Source of the DNA: Paludibacteraceae bacterium
GTDB lineage: Bacteria > Bacteroidota > Bacteroidia > Bacteroidales > Paludibacteraceae
Direction of reading: 5' to 3'
DNA: 52,176 bases
Assembly: GCA_024399545.1 (NCBI GenBank)
Contig: JAKSNS010000016.1
Coordinates: 1-52,176 of the forward strand
The notes beneath the pieces were generated by a model, which was not told the origin of the DNA, ran no database searches, and worked only from the letters and a program-made list of their open reading frames with translations. Positions 33,296 to 43,694 of the stretch are shown here, in pieces. Each line of letters starts with the position of its first letter. Position 1 is the first letter of the stretch. A program made the translations under genes and the position numbers.

Positions 33296-34378
33296 TTAGT
33301 ATATCGCATTAATCAATGCTTTTGCCACTTTCTCGTCAGTAAACTTTCGTGCCTGTTCGTGACCCAATGCCACCATCTGCCTCCTCAACCCTTCATCACC
33401 CACCATTCTCTTTATCCCCTCGGCAATCTCCTCTGGTACTAAAGGGTCTGCATAAATGCATGCCTTGCCCCCTGTCTCGGCAAAGCAACTCCCCTTAGAT
33501 GTCAGCACTGGCGTTCCAATGCTCATAGCCTCCAGTATAGGAATGCCGAAACCCTCGAACACCGATGGGTATGCGAACATCAAAGCCTTGGCATATACGG
33601 CAGGGAACAGCCTGAACGGGAACCCGTGCAGCATTACCACCTTTACGCCCATATTCTCAGCGAATCGTGCCATCTCCTCGGCGTGTTTCGTGTGTCCACC
33701 AACAGCCACGATTGGCAGCCCGACACCCGAAATGCTTACGGCGCGAATCAGGTTGCCAAGGTTTTTCCTTGGCTCGAAAGCCCCGACGGTCAATATGTAT
33801 TCCCGTGGCAAATTGTACGACTCCAATTCAGCGAACGCCTCATCGCCAACTTTCTCGTGGAATATATTGTTGCACCCCTGATAGACCACCTCGATTTTCT
33901 CAGGCTCGCCTCCGAAAAACTCCACTACGTCACTCTTCGTCTGTTCGCTTATCGCTATGATTTTGTCTGCCACTTTGCATGCGTATTTCACCTTTTTCGT
34001 GAAGATATACCTATATGTGGCAGGGTATAGTTTAGGGTATCTTACGAATATTGCGTCGTGTATCGTCACTATTTTGCGCAGCGAATCGACGTTATGTATG
34101 CCAAAAGGCAACTCTCCCGACAGTCCCATATACACCCCCATGCCTCTCAAATCGTCCACGCAACCGAAACTCCTATACATCGTCGGGCAGTGGCTGTAAA
34201 TGCCGTGGGGGGCTATTGTCACCGTTTTTGGGAAATGGTATCTATCTGATGGCTTGCCTATTAGGTAATATTCGTTCTCTGGCGCATAAGTCGTTAGCAG
34301 CCTTATGGTGTCACGGCTGTAGTTCCCTAACCCTCGCGAATTATGGTATGCACGCTTTGCGTCTAATCCTATCTTCAT
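33296..34378 (-). CDS. Family 4 glycosyltransferase
   Basis: A 360-residue GT-B transferase. The N-terminus MKIGLDAKRAYHNSRGLGNY contains the mannosyl/rhamnosyl-like GLGNYSR loop; the C-terminal domain has TVGAFEPRKNLGNLIRA and YPSVFEGFGIPILEAM. It is only distantly similar to the following GT4. The promoter region is shared divergently with the LPS-kinase-like gene (TAACTTTG on minus at 34387-34394). A role in LPS core or O-chain assembly is inferred from the neighbours. Confidence 0.9.
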   Translation of the reverse strand: MKIGLDAKRAYHNSRGLGNYSRDTIRLLTTYAPENEYYLIGKPSDRYHFPKTVTIAPHGIYSHCPTMYRSFGCVDDLRGMGVYMGLSGELPFGIHNVDSLRKIVTIHDAIFVRYPKLYPATYRYIFTKKVKYACKVADKIIAISEQTKSDVVEFFGGEPEKIEVVYQGCNNIFHEKVGDEAFAELESYNLPREYILTVGAFEPRKNLGNLIRAVSISGVGLPIVAVGGHTKHAEEMARFAENMGVKVVMLHGFPFRLFPAVYAKALMFAYPSVFEGFGIPILEAMSIGTPVLTSKGSCFAETGGKACIYADPLVPEEIAEGIKRMVGDEGLRRQMVALGHEQARKFTDEKVAKALINAIY

Positions 34379-34386
34379 ATTGGGTG

Positions 34387-34394
34387 CAAAGTTA
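34387..34394 (-). promoter_or_regulatory. Putative -7 box of the GT4 pair
   Basis: CAAAGTTA on plus reads TAACTTTG on minus, 9 bp upstream of the GT4 ATG; this implies a very short or absent leader. Confidence 0.5.
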
Positions 34395-34439
34395 CGATTT
34401 TTTTTTCACATAACCGTTTTTTATACGAAAAATTATTTG

Positions 34440-34447
34440 TACCTTTG
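34440..34447 (+). promoter_or_regulatory. Putative -7 box of LPS-kinase-like gene
   Basis: TACCTTTG, 29 bp before the ATG at 34477, with a GTTTT run at about the -33 distance. Confidence 0.55.
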
Positions 34448-34476
34448 CACCCTGAATGTTTTCACCGTAAATCCGC

Positions 34477-35181
34477 ATGTTGATAATTAACGAAAAATAT
34501 CGTGACCTTGAAGGTTGGATTACCTCCGTCCCTGATATTTTCCCAACTTCGGGGGAGGTCATCTACAAGGCACGCAACGAAATCCGTCGCATCGAACACG
34601 ATGGTATGGCTTTCTGCGTCAAGCGTTACCACAAGCCTCGTTTCCCCAACAATTTCATATATTCTTTTTTCCGTGAACCTAAGGCGATTCGAGCCTACCG
34701 CAATGCGGAGTTGCTTGAACGAGAGGGTTTCTATACGCCGGAAGCCGTTGCTTGCATCCTTTTTGGTCGTCCACTCGGATTTTCATATTTGATTTCTGTA
34801 TGCAGCCCCCTCTCACGTCGTTTCTATGAGTTCCGTGACCACGGAATTGAGGGGTATGAGGACCTCCTTGACCTTCTCGGCGCAATGGCGGGGCGTATGA
34901 ATGACCAGGGGATACTACACAAGGATTTCTCCCCTGGCAACATCCTTTTCGACCGTGTGGATGATGATTGGAAAATAGAGCTTGTTGACATCAACAGGAT
35001 GTTTTTCGGTCAAGTCTCTATGGAGCGTGGCTGTCGCAATCTCGCACGCCTTTGGGGTGACGAACGCCTCATCGAACGTGTCGCCCGTGCTTACGCTCGA
35101 CAACGCCATTTCGATGAGGAACAGTGCGTTGCCATTTCAACAAGTGCCTGGAAACGTTTTTGGAGACACCACCATAAGTGA
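34477..35181 (+). CDS. InaA/Kdo-kinase-like lipopolysaccharide kinase
   Basis: A 234-residue kinase-fold protein. It has a probable ATP-anchoring lysine in FCVKRYHKP (Lys49), the catalytic loop GILHKDFSPGNILF (Asp150) and the metal-binding ELVDINRM (Asp171, DIN in place of DFG). This matches the LPS kinase (KdkA/WaaP/InaA) group, which phosphorylates Kdo or heptose in the LPS core. The neighbouring O-antigen ligase and GT4 genes agree with that. The stop overlaps a possible GTG start of the ligase. Confidence 0.8.
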   Translation: MLIINEKYRDLEGWITSVPDIFPTSGEVIYKARNEIRRIEHDGMAFCVKRYHKPRFPNNFIYSFFREPKAIRAYRNAELLEREGFYTPEAVACILFGRPLGFSYLISVCSPLSRRFYEFRDHGIEGYEDLLDLLGAMAGRMNDQGILHKDFSPGNILFDRVDDDWKIELVDINRMFFGQVSMERGCRNLARLWGDERLIERVARAYARQRHFDEEQCVAISTSAWKRFWRHHHK

Positions 35182-35192
35182 TACAACCGACA

Positions 35193-36671
35193 ATGGACAC
35201 AGCACTAAGAAAAGACATATTGTTCGTAGCTTCCTTCATTGCCATCGTCGCCGTTTGGTGCTTCACCGTCACACTTTGGCATCCTACTGTCAGCATTATG
35301 GTTGACTCGCAGCCTTACCGCCCCATTATGTGGGTCCTATCGCTTGCCGCACTTGCCGTCCCTTTCTCTATGTATCTTGCTGGCTCACATTTTCTTAGTC
35401 GTGACCGTAACCGCAAGATACTCCTTTTTGGCATTGCCGTCCTAACCTCCACAATCGTCCACCGCATTCGTTGCTTTATCGACACCCAATACCTCTTTTT
35501 CCTTGGCACCGTTATTTTTTACATCCTTGAACGCAAAAACGGGAACACCTACCGCAAACCTTCTTGCGAGTATTGGATTGTAGTGGTTTACATCCTTTGG
35601 AATCTTGTTACGCTCGTTTGGACGCCTGATCTCCACTTTGGCAAGAAATACGCCAGCAATTTCGTCCCTTTGCTTGCTTATCCTGCTATGTTCCTTGCCT
35701 TCTCCCTCACTGCTGACGAACTCAACAATATCCTGAAACTCTTCTGGCGCATAGCCCTCGTGGCTGTCCTCCTTTCGTTCCTTAGTGCTATTTACGAGAT
35801 AAAGGTCATTGGTGCGCCGATTTCCGAGCTTATCCATTTGCGTATCAGTATGTTCAAGGACAACCTTGTTGATGCCGAAGGAAACGAGCTTTTCACTTTC
35901 AATATGCTTTACGCTTGGAGTGGTATGGGACATCCTTCCTATAATGCCATTTGGGCTTTAGCTGCTTCTGTCTCAGGATTTTACATCGTCAAACGCCGTG
36001 TCATTGGTTGGCTTGAGTACCTTTTCGGCTGTTTCATACTTATACTCCTCCAGTTCTCGGCGCAGTCGCGCATTGGCATTGTTATGCTACTGCTTTCGTT
36101 CGCCTTTGCGATACTCTATTTCCTCTGGCCTCGCCGCAAGGTTGTCTATTCCCTGCTTGCCACGGTTCTCCTTGTCGCCATTGTCGTTTTCATCGCCAAC
36201 CCTTCGGCTCTTGGTGCTTTTGGTAGTGATATCGCCCGTGGCATAATTTGGAACTCCGCCTTCGATTTCATATCCCACAAGCCCATCACAGGCACTGGGC
36301 TTGGTGGCACAACGCACGAATATGTCAGTTCCGTAATCGGCTATCCTTGGCCTGGACTCTATTTCGAGAACATCTATGCTCACAACCAATTCCTTGGCGA
36401 TTGGATGCAGAGTGGGGTGGTGGGCTTTGTCCTTAGCATTGCTATGGTCGTCCTCATGTTCGTCATGGCTCTTCGCCGTCGCTCTTTCACTGCTTTTGTA
36501 TTCCTGCTCGCCATCTTGCTTTTCATGTTCATCGAGATGCCTCTCCGTTTCATACAAGCCACCACCCTTATTTCGTTCTTCCTCTGTCTTTTCCTTCATA
36601 GGGTAGAGAGCACTCCTGGCAAGGACTTGCAAAACTTTGACAAAACAACACTTGCTATTGGTGGGGATTAG
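35193..36671 (+). CDS. O-antigen ligase family (Wzy/WaaL-like) membrane protein
   Basis: Start ATG 35193 (MDTALRKDILFVASFIAIVA) is chosen; a GTG at 35178 is possible and would overlap the kinase stop. The 492-residue protein has about 11-12 membrane helices and a periplasmic loop with FDFISHKPITGTGLGGTTHE and the conserved histidine in NIYAHNQFLGDWMQSGVVGF, the Wzy_C/O-antigen ligase pattern. It may join O-chain to lipid A core or polymerise repeats; sequence alone does not decide. Confidence 0.85.
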   Translation: MDTALRKDILFVASFIAIVAVWCFTVTLWHPTVSIMVDSQPYRPIMWVLSLAALAVPFSMYLAGSHFLSRDRNRKILLFGIAVLTSTIVHRIRCFIDTQYLFFLGTVIFYILERKNGNTYRKPSCEYWIVVVYILWNLVTLVWTPDLHFGKKYASNFVPLLAYPAMFLAFSLTADELNNILKLFWRIALVAVLLSFLSAIYEIKVIGAPISELIHLRISMFKDNLVDAEGNELFTFNMLYAWSGMGHPSYNAIWALAASVSGFYIVKRRVIGWLEYLFGCFILILLQFSAQSRIGIVMLLLSFAFAILYFLWPRRKVVYSLLATVLLVAIVVFIANPSALGAFGSDIARGIIWNSAFDFISHKPITGTGLGGTTHEYVSSVIGYPWPGLYFENIYAHNQFLGDWMQSGVVGFVLSIAMVVLMFVMALRRRSFTAFVFLLAILLFMFIEMPLRFIQATTLISFFLCLFLHRVESTPGKDLQNFDKTTLAIGGD

Positions 36672-36775
36672 TTATGACCGCAAGAGCAAAGCACATAACA
36701 GCAAGATTGAATCGGTGTGAATGGTTATGGCTGTGCTTTTCCAGAAATTCCAGGGAATGCTTGGGTAGGCATTGG

Positions 36776-38347
36776 TTAGAACTCCGAGGTGAAATGGAAA
36801 CGGATGTCGGAGAAGTCGTTTTGAGCCATCTGCAACAGGTAGTTGCTCTCAGCAAGGAAAACATCCCTACCATCCTTATCCTTAGCCATATAGTTGGCCT
36901 TGCGGTGGATGAATTCCTTCAACTGAGCCTCGTTGTCAGACTCAATCCAACATGCCTTGAAGAGAGGAATAGGTTGCCAACGACATTGCGCGCCATATTC
37001 GTGAAGAAGACGATATTCAATAACCTCAAATTGCAATTGACCGACTGTGCCGATAATCTTGCGATTGTTAGCCTGATGGGTAAACAACTGAGCCACACCT
37101 TCACCCATCAACTGGTCAAGACCTTTCTGCAACTGCTTAGTTTTCATCGGGTCGGCATTCTCAATGTACTTGAACATCTCAGGGGAGAAACTTGGGAGAC
37201 CTTTGAAATGCAGGGTTTCGCCTGACGTCAAAGTGTCGCCAATCTTGAAGTTGCCAGTGTCGGGAAGCCCGACAATATCACCAGCAAAAGCCTCGTCAAC
37301 AGTCTCCTTCTTTTGAGCCATAAAGCAGGTTGGTGCGGTGAATTTCAGCATTTTATCCAAACGTATGTGACGATAAGGGGTATTACGCTCGAACTTGCCT
37401 GAACATATCTTGACAAAGGCTATACATGAACGGTGGTTAGGGTCCATATTCGCATGGATTTTGAAGACGAACCCAGAGAAACCAGCCTCGTGAGGCTCGA
37501 CCTTACGCTCGTTAGACTCGACAGGGAGAGGGGCAGGGGCAATGTCAACGAAACAATCCAATAACTCATTGACACCGAAAGTATTCAACGCAGAGCCGAA
37601 GAACACAGGCGCAATCTTGGCTTCAAGGTAATCCTGCACGCAGAAAGGGTCATAGACACCGTTAATCAGTTCAATATCAGTCCTCAACTGCCCAGCATTG
37701 TCACTACCAACCATTTTGTCCAACTCCTCAGAATCCAAATCGACAGCAACAGTTTCGGAAACACGCTGTTTATTAGGGGTATAGAGGTTCAATTTGTCTT
37801 GGTAGATGTTATATACACCCTTGAATTTCATACCCATGTTAATTGGCCAAGAGAGTGGACGGACATGTATCCCGAGTTCGGCCTCTAGTTCGTCAAGGAG
37901 GTCAAAAGGCGACTTACCCTCACGGTCCATCTTGTTGACGAAAATCATTACAGGGGTCTTGCGCATAGTGCAGACCTGCATCAACCGACGTGTCTGAGTC
38001 TCAACACCTTTGGCGGCATCAACGACGATGATAACGCTATCAACAGCGGTAAGGGTACGGAAAGTATCCTCGGCGAAATCCTGGTGGCCTGGCGTGTCAA
38101 GGATGTTAATCTTGAAACCACGGTATTCAAAGCCCATAACAGATGTAGCGACGGAGATTCCACGCTGTTTCTCAATCTCCATCCAGTCGGATGTAGCGGT
38201 CTTTTTTATCTTGTTGGACTTGACGGCACCAGCAATGTGAATTGCACCTCCGAAGAGGAGAAGCTTCTCAGTCAGAGTAGTTTTACCAGCATCAGGGTGC
38301 GAAATGATGGCAAAGGTGCGACGGCGGTTAATCTCGTTTTCGTACAT
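36776..38347 (-). CDS. prfC: Peptide chain release factor 3
   Basis: A 523-residue translational GTPase that recycles RF1/RF2 from the ribosome. The G1 motif is [14 protein letters not shown], switch I includes [12 protein letters not shown]3 is DTPGHQDF and G4 is FVNKMDREG; the RF3-specific C-terminal domains follow ([32 protein letters not shown]). The length is normal. It is the last gene of the grpE-to-prfC minus-strand series, 6 bp after the NUDIX gene. Confidence 0.96.
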   Translation of the reverse strand: MYENEINRRRTFAIISHPDAGKTTLTEKLLLFGGAIHIAGAVKSNKIKKTATSDWMEIEKQRGISVATSVMGFEYRGFKINILDTPGHQDFAEDTFRTLTAVDSVIIVVDAAKGVETQTRRLMQVCTMRKTPVMIFVNKMDREGKSPFDLLDELEAELGIHVRPLSWPINMGMKFKGVYNIYQDKLNLYTPNKQRVSETVAVDLDSEELDKMVGSDNAGQLRTDIELINGVYDPFCVQDYLEAKIAPVFFGSALNTFGVNELLDCFVDIAPAPLPVESNERKVEPHEAGFSGFVFKIHANMDPNHRSCIAFVKICSGKFERNTPYRHIRLDKMLKFTAPTCFMAQKKETVDEAFAGDIVGLPDTGNFKIGDTLTSGETLHFKGLPSFSPEMFKYIENADPMKTKQLQKGLDQLMGEGVAQLFTHQANNRKIIGTVGQLQFEVIEYRLLHEYGAQCRWQPIPLFKACWIESDNEAQLKEFIHRKANYMAKDKDGRDVFLAESNYLLQMAQNDFSDIRFHFTSEF

Positions 38348-38353
38348 GGGTGT

Positions 38354-38812
38354 TTATATTTTGGAGAGGGCATCCTTGAGGATAGTAGCGTGGTCGAAAG
38401 CCAAAGGAGGGAGGTCGGTGACATCAAACCAACGAGCCTCGGCTGCATCATCTGCTGCTTTCGCAGGTTGGCACTGTGCAAGCACGACCATATAAGCTGT
38501 TGTCACCACTCTGCCACGTGGGTCACGTTCAGGGTCGGAATATACCCCAACCAATTGGAAAGGCATATCAAGTTTGAGACTTGTCTCCTCTGTCAACTCA
38601 CGGCGGGCAGCTTGTTCGCAAGTTTCGTTCATCTCCATAAACCCACCAGGAAAAGCCCATTTGCCGGCATCAGGGTTGTGCCCACGACGGATAAGAAGCA
38701 CAAAAGTACCGAACTGGGTCTTTGCCAGAAGGATGGCATCTGATGTGTGTGCGGCACGTGGGTAATCGTAGGCATATTTGCCTTCGGTTGTAAGTGTGTA
38801 GTCGGTTGTCAT
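38354..38812 (-). CDS. NUDIX hydrolase
   Basis: A 152-residue protein with a complete Nudix box: GGFMEMNETCEQAARRELTE then ET (near residues 56-77). The surrounding sequence (WAFPGG, then GVYSDPERDPRGRVVTTAY) resembles ADP-ribose/NAD-related or 8-oxo-dGTP pyrophosphatases of the ADPRase-like group; the substrate is unproven. It lies 18 bp after hydG and 6 bp before prfC. Confidence 0.9.
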   Translation of the reverse strand: MTTDYTLTTEGKYAYDYPRAAHTSDAILLAKTQFGTFVLLIRRGHNPDAGKWAFPGGFMEMNETCEQAARRELTEETSLKLDMPFQLVGVYSDPERDPRGRVVTTAYMVVLAQCQPAKAADDAAEARWFDVTDLPPLAFDHATILKDALSKI

Positions 38813-38830
38813 ATTGTTAAGTTATTATTA

Positions 38831-40246
38831 TCAGAAACGGAAGTCGCGTTCGCCAGCCTCAATCTGCTTGAGGTTCTCGATGGCACGCTTGCGGATTGCG
38901 GGATTAGGCACTTTCTCGATTTCGGCATCTATGAGCTTATAGATTTTCTGCCGTACCTCTGGGGTTGCGTAATCCTCGGCGTACTCCTTGAGAGTCATAA
39001 GTGCGTTAGGGTGGCAACAGTTGGCTATCTGACCTGTCTTGACGAGAGACATGAAACGGTCGCCAGTTCGTCCTGCCCTGTAACATGCCGTGCAGAAACT
39101 TGGTATGTAACCAAGGTCGAGCAACCAGTCAATCACCTCACCAAGTGAACGACGGTCAGAAACATCAAACTGCGAAGTCTCGTCATGGCGCTCCTCGGTT
39201 GTATATCCACCAACTGAAGTGCGTGAACCACCTGAAATCTGGCTTACGCCAAGGTCAAGCACCTTCTCACGGCAAGCCTTGCTTTCGCGTGTCGAGATTA
39301 TCATACCGGTGTAAGGTACGGCAATACGGAGGACGGCCACTATATGCTGGAAAATCTCGTCTGATATTGTGTTGTCAAAGTCTGCCGTGTCAATGTCGTC
39401 GGCAGGACAAAGGCGAGGGACGGAGATTGTGTGAGGACCGCAGCCGTATTTTGCCTCAAGGTGTTCAGCGTGCATCAGCAAACCAGTGAAGTCGTAACGG
39501 TAACGTTCAAGACCGAAAAGGACACCGATACCAACGTCGTCAATTCCTCCCTGCATTGCACGGTCCATTGCCTCAGTATGATATGCGTAGTCGGACTTAG
39601 GACCCGTAGGGTGAAGTTTCTCGTAATCCTCCTTGTGGTAAGTCTCCTGGAAAAGAATATAAGTGCCAATACCAGCCTCCTTGAGTTTGCGGTAGTTCTC
39701 GACGGTTGTGGCTGCAATGTTCACATTCACTCGGCGGATTGCGCCATTCTTGTGCTTTATGCTGTATATTGTCTTGATTGACTCAAGGATGTATTCTATT
39801 GGGTTGAGGGTTGGGTGTTCGCCTGCCTCAAGGGCGAGACGTTTGTGTCCCATATCCTGAAGGGCTGTCACCTCGGCGACAATCTCCTCCTGTGTCAGTT
39901 TCTTACGGGCTATTGTCTTGTTCTTGCCATGGTAAGGGCAATAGACACAACCGTTTATGCAGTAGTTTGAAAGATACAGTGGGGCAAACATAACTATGCG
40001 GTTGCCATAGAAACGTTGTTTGATGCGTTTTGCGACGGCAAACATCTTCTCTATCAGTTCCTTGTTGTCGCAGGTCAGCAGCAGCAAAGCCTCACGGTGC
40101 GAAAGACCTTTGCAGTCTTCCGAACGCTCTATGAGTGAATTTATGAGTTCGTAATTGTCCTTGTTCTCGTCCGCCCATTTTATGGTGTCGAGAATCTCCT
40201 GATGGTCGATGAACTCAACGGCCTTGTCTGAAAGTTTGTTATACAT
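38831..40246 (-). CDS. hydG: [FeFe]-hydrogenase maturase HydG (radical SAM)
   Basis: A 471-residue radical-SAM enzyme that splits tyrosine to give CO and cyanide for the H-cluster of [FeFe]-hydrogenase. The SAM cluster motif is CINGCVYC (Cys96, 100, 103). The auxiliary cluster cysteines are in FCTACYRAGRTGDRF and the following CCHPN (Cys385, 388 and 410/411), which separates HydG from the related ThiH. hydE, hydF and a hydrogenase are not in this window, so they must be elsewhere if the pathway works. It lies 11 bp after the U32 gene. Confidence 0.93.
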   Translation of the reverse strand: MYNKLSDKAVEFIDHQEILDTIKWADENKDNYELINSLIERSEDCKGLSHREALLLLTCDNKELIEKMFAVAKRIKQRFYGNRIVMFAPLYLSNYCINGCVYCPYHGKNKTIARKKLTQEEIVAEVTALQDMGHKRLALEAGEHPTLNPIEYILESIKTIYSIKHKNGAIRRVNVNIAATTVENYRKLKEAGIGTYILFQETYHKEDYEKLHPTGPKSDYAYHTEAMDRAMQGGIDDVGIGVLFGLERYRYDFTGLLMHAEHLEAKYGCGPHTISVPRLCPADDIDTADFDNTISDEIFQHIVAVLRIAVPYTGMIISTRESKACREKVLDLGVSQISGGSRTSVGGYTTEERHDETSQFDVSDRRSLGEVIDWLLDLGYIPSFCTACYRAGRTGDRFMSLVKTGQIANCCHPNALMTLKEYAEDYATPEVRQKIYKLIDAEIEKVPNPAIRKRAIENLKQIEAGERDFRF

Positions 40247-40257
40247 GATTGTATTCT

Positions 40258-41493
40258 TTACGAGATTTCCATTTTGTACAGTTTGTCCCCACGGCGGACA
40301 AGGTCACACTTCATACTGAAGAAAACACCTTTATCCACCGTTGGCACGGCTTTGTCCTCAACACGCATCTCTTCGATTTTCCCTTCCATCGCACCTGTGG
40401 TTTCGCCTGTTATCAGATATTCGTCACCAACGTTTATTGCTTGTGACTCAACCAGGAACTCAGCAACGCCGAGTTTTTTGAAATAGTTTGTGCATTTTGC
40501 CACATAGACCTTCTTGCGTGTGGCTTTCGAGCCATATTTGTCGCACCATTCGCCCAGTCGCTGACCAAGGTAGTAACCATCCCAAAAACCACGGTTGAAC
40601 ACCCTTGCAAGCCTTTCTTCCCATGCGGGGACAAGTTCGGAAGAGTAAGTGCCGTTGCAGATGGCCTTCAGTGCCTCGTCATAACAATGAACCACTGTGT
40701 TTACGTATTCAGGTCCACGCGCACGCCCCTCAATCTTGAAGACACGCACTCCCGAGTCAACCATCTTGTTGAGGAAATGGATTGTACGGAGGTCTTTAGG
40801 GGACATAATATATTTATTGTCAACTTTGAGGTCAATGTCGCTCTCGTAGTCGTGAACGTAATATGCACGACGGCAAACCTGCATACACGCACCACGGTTA
40901 GCCGACTGGTTCATTTCATGGAGTGAGAGGTAGCATTTGCCTGAGACAGCCATGCAAAGCGCACCGTGGCAGAACATCTCTATCCTCACCGGCGCACCGT
41001 TTCGTCCAAGAATTGGTTCTTCGACAATCTTTTTATGGATAGCTGCCACCTGTTCAAGGTTCAGTTCACGAGCCAAAACCACCACATCGGCATATTGAGC
41101 GTAAAAGCGAAGCGAGTCGGCATTCGATACATTCAACTGCACAGAGAGATGAACCTCAACGCCACGGCTGACGGCATATTGCATTACGGCAATGTCACAG
41201 GCAATAATTGCCGACACACCAGCCTCGGCGGCATTATCGACAATCTCACGCATCAGCGCAAGGTCGTCTTCATATATAATCGTGTTGACTGTAAGATATG
41301 TCTTCACACCAGCCTCACGGCAGATTGCCACAATCTTGTGCAGGTCCTCAGTCGTGAAGTTGGCTGACGAGTGCGAGCGCATATTGAGTTTCTCAATGCC
41401 GAAATACACAGCGTCAGCACCGGCGTTTATTGCGGCGTGGAGTGATTCCCAGCACCCCACAGGAGCCATTATCTCAAGGTCGGAACGTTTCAT
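40258..41493 (-). CDS. U32-family peptidase-like protein (RNA hydroxylation type)
   Basis: A 411-residue protein of the U32 family: MAPVGCWESLHAAINAGADA at the N-terminus, and the core signature EMFCHGALCMAVSGKCYLS with further cysteines (RGACMQVCRRAY). Members such as TrhP/RlhA act in tRNA or 23S rRNA hydroxylation rather than proteolysis, and the cysteines probably bind Fe-S. Which RNA is modified cannot be read. Its 5' end overlaps the small membrane-protein gene by 4 bp. Confidence 0.88.
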   Translation of the reverse strand: MKRSDLEIMAPVGCWESLHAAINAGADAVYFGIEKLNMRSHSSANFTTEDLHKIVAICREAGVKTYLTVNTIIYEDDLALMREIVDNAAEAGVSAIIACDIAVMQYAVSRGVEVHLSVQLNVSNADSLRFYAQYADVVVLARELNLEQVAAIHKKIVEEPILGRNGAPVRIEMFCHGALCMAVSGKCYLSLHEMNQSANRGACMQVCRRAYYVHDYESDIDLKVDNKYIMSPKDLRTIHFLNKMVDSGVRVFKIEGRARGPEYVNTVVHCYDEALKAICNGTYSSELVPAWEERLARVFNRGFWDGYYLGQRLGEWCDKYGSKATRKKVYVAKCTNYFKKLGVAEFLVESQAINVGDEYLITGETTGAMEGKIEEMRVEDKAVPTVDKGVFFSMKCDLVRRGDKLYKMEIS

Positions 41494-41852
41494 TTCTTAG
41501 CATCCTCCAGAGCCCCTTTTATACGGTACGAGTACCAAAGGTCCATAATAGCGGAAAGAAGTATGGTTATTATGCAGTAGTGTTTGCCTATGAACATAAA
41601 ATATGCAGAGGCTATCAGCAATATGGAACTCAGTGCCAATATGTTGTTCAGGCGGCGCACACGGAAATTCTTCAACGGCGGGAGGGTCATCACCCTGCCG
41701 GCAATGTCAATGACGACACCTACCGAGAAAATCCATGGTACATACTTTTGCAACGTCATATTGTCAAAGGTCACAACATAGACTACCGTCGCCGCAAGCA
41801 CCATTAGTGCTCCTGCAATATATAATATTGAACCGAGTTTCTGTTTTTCCAT
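41490..41852 (-). CDS. Small four-helix membrane protein
   Basis: Start at 41852 (MEKQKLGSILYIAGALMVLA) is chosen; a longer in-frame extension would run into dnaJ and has unlikely composition. The 120-residue product has about four hydrophobic helices and the pattern GVVIDIAGRVMTLPPLKNFR, RRLNNILALSSILLIASAYF. I do not recognise a named family. It sits 4 bp after dnaJ and overlaps the U32 gene, so it belongs to the operon. Confidence 0.75.
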   Translation of the reverse strand: MEKQKLGSILYIAGALMVLAATVVYVVTFDNMTLQKYVPWIFSVGVVIDIAGRVMTLPPLKNFRVRRLNNILALSSILLIASAYFMFIGKHYCIITILLSAIMDLWYSYRIKGALEDAKK

Positions 41853-41856
41853 AATA

Positions 41857-43020
41857 TCATTCAAACATCTGGCGTATGCGGTCGCGGAAGGATTTCTTGG
41901 ACGAAGATGAAGGCGACATGTTAGGCGAGTCGGCAAGTTTCTCGAATATTTTCCTTTCGTCCGATGACAGGTTCTCTGGAATATAAACGCCTATGTTTAC
42001 CAAAAGGTCGCCTGTTCTGTAGCCATTCACGTCAGGAACACCCTTTCCACGGAGACGCAGCGTACGTCCTGGTTGTGTTCCCTTCTCTATCTTGACTTTC
42101 ACACGTCCGTCAATGGTCGGAATCTCAACGGCACCGCCAAGGACAGCCGTCGGCAAATCCAAAAGCAGGTTGTATATAAGGTCATTGCCGTTACGTATCA
42201 GTTCGTTGTTCTCCTCCTCGTCAATCAACACAAAGAGGTTGCCTGGAACACCATTGCGCACGGCGTTACCCTTGCCTTCAACGGTGAGTTGCATACCGCG
42301 ACCCACGCCTGCCGGAATCTTGATTGTTATTACATCTTCCTTACGCTCAACGCCCGAACCGTTGCATTTAGGGCAACGTTCCTTGATTATCTGCCCCGTA
42401 CCGCCACAACGTGGGCAAGGACTTGAGGTCTGCATGTTACCGAGGATTGTACGTTGCACGCGTGTCACATGACCCGTACCATGACAGTCAGGGCATGTCT
42501 GGACGGAAGAAGGGTTCTTGGCACCTGTGCCGTTGCAAGCCTCGCAAAGCACGTCATGGCGTACCTTGATTTTCTTCTCGCAGCCTTTGGCAATCTCCTG
42601 AAGTGTCAGTTTGACGGTAACACGGAGGTTTGTACCGACAGGAGTACGATGCCCGCCACGGCTGCCACCGCCGAAGAATGACGAGAAAGGGTCGCCGCCA
42701 CCGCCAAAGTGACCACCGAATATGTCACCGAACATAGAGAAAATGTCGTCCATGTTCATGCTTGCGCCACCGCCGAAACCTCCTGCACCTCCCTCGAATG
42801 CCGCATGACCGAATTGGTCGTAGCGTGAACGTTTGTCAGGGTTGGAAAGCACTTCGTAAGCCTCGGCAGCCTCCTTGAATTTCTCCTCAGCCTCCTTGTC
42901 TCCGGGGTTTCTGTCTGGGTGGTATTTCATTGCCACCTTGCGGTATGCCTTCTTTATCTCGTCTGCCGAAGCTGTCTTGGCGACACCAAGCACTTCGTAA
43001 TAGTCTCTTTTGCTTGCCAT
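41857..43020 (-). CDS. dnaJ: Chaperone DnaJ
   Basis: A 387-residue type I J-protein that stimulates DnaK. The J-domain has the HPD motif ([10 protein letters not shown], residues 34-36). A Gly/Phe-rich linker follows (about 70-120), then four zinc-binding repeats ([32 protein letters not shown]) and the C-terminal substrate-binding domains. grpE precedes it by 4 bp. dnaK is not in this window. Confidence 0.97.
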   Translation of the reverse strand: MASKRDYYEVLGVAKTASADEIKKAYRKVAMKYHPDRNPGDKEAEEKFKEAAEAYEVLSNPDKRSRYDQFGHAAFEGGAGGFGGGASMNMDDIFSMFGDIFGGHFGGGGDPFSSFFGGGSRGGHRTPVGTNLRVTVKLTLQEIAKGCEKKIKVRHDVLCEACNGTGAKNPSSVQTCPDCHGTGHVTRVQRTILGNMQTSSPCPRCGGTGQIIKERCPKCNGSGVERKEDVITIKIPAGVGRGMQLTVEGKGNAVRNGVPGNLFVLIDEEENNELIRNGNDLIYNLLLDLPTAVLGGAVEIPTIDGRVKVKIEKGTQPGRTLRLRGKGVPDVNGYRTGDLLVNIGVYIPENLSSDERKIFEKLADSPNMSPSSSSKKSFRDRIRQMFE

Positions 43021-43024
43021 AATA

Positions 43025-43630
43025 TTATTCTCCTACAACGACTTGCGAATGACGGATAACCTTATCGTTTAGTTTATATCCCTTCTTTACGCAATCCACG
43101 ATTTTGCCCTTCAGTTCAGGAGTAGGCGCAGGGATAGTGGTTATGGCATCATGCACGTCAGTGTCAAGTGGAAGGTTTTCCGTAGGAATAACGCTTACGC
43201 CGTTTCCCTGAAGCATTTGCATAATCTGAGTGTAAATCAGGTTGACGCCCTCGGCGACTGCCTTCACATCCTCTGCTTTCTCCATTGACGCCAATGCACG
43301 CTCCAGATTGTCAACGATAGGGAGGAAATCCGTGATTATACGTTCCGAGGCATTCTTGATGAGGTCAGCCTTCTCCTTGATTGTGCGTTTGCGGTAGTTG
43401 TCAAAGTCAGCCATCAGTCGCAGGTGTGCCTCGCTTATTTCGGCACATTTCACTTGCCAGTCAACTTCTGCCTTATTGTCAGCATTTTCTGTGTCAGGAG
43501 TGTCATTTTTGTCAGCAGGTTCATTCTCCTGCTGCTGACCAACTTCGGGCTTTGGGTCCATTTCCGGCTGAGACTTTTTTTCTTCCTTCTCAGTATCAGC
43601 TGGTTTGTTCTGTTGCTTATTATGTTTCAT
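43025..43630 (-). CDS. grpE: Nucleotide exchange factor GrpE
   Basis: A 201-residue DnaK nucleotide exchange factor. Residues 1-60 are a low-complexity, charged tail (many E, K, D, Q). The coiled-coil and head follow, with [32 protein letters not shown] and the C-terminal beta part ending [17 protein letters not shown]. The order grpE-dnaJ is standard. No clear heat-shock operator (CIRCE-like) is seen in the 111 bp upstream. Confidence 0.95.
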   Translation of the reverse strand: MKHNKQQNKPADTEKEEKKSQPEMDPKPEVGQQQENEPADKNDTPDTENADNKAEVDWQVKCAEISEAHLRLMADFDNYRKRTIKEKADLIKNASERIITDFLPIVDNLERALASMEKAEDVKAVAEGVNLIYTQIMQMLQGNGVSVIPTENLPLDTDVHDAITTIPAPTPELKGKIVDCVKKGYKLNDKVIRHSQVVVGE

Positions 43631-43694
43631 TTCTTTATTGTTTTCCTTTCACTATCCAACCAATCAAGAATAGTGCCACACTCTGAAACAAAGA

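Noticed and set aside
36672-36775. Small gene between the O-antigen ligase and prfC
   Set aside because: The 104-bp gap between convergent genes has no frame with a start and protein-like composition; ORFs reaching into it are shadows of prfC.
38084-38743. Plus-strand ORF of 219 codons across prfC and the NUDIX gene
   Set aside because: Runs opposite two well-supported genes and shows no domain.
41853-41936. N-terminal extension of the small membrane protein into dnaJ
   Set aside because: The extension is the antisense-free but out-of-frame reading of the dnaJ 3' end, rich in Arg; MEKQKLG is a better start.
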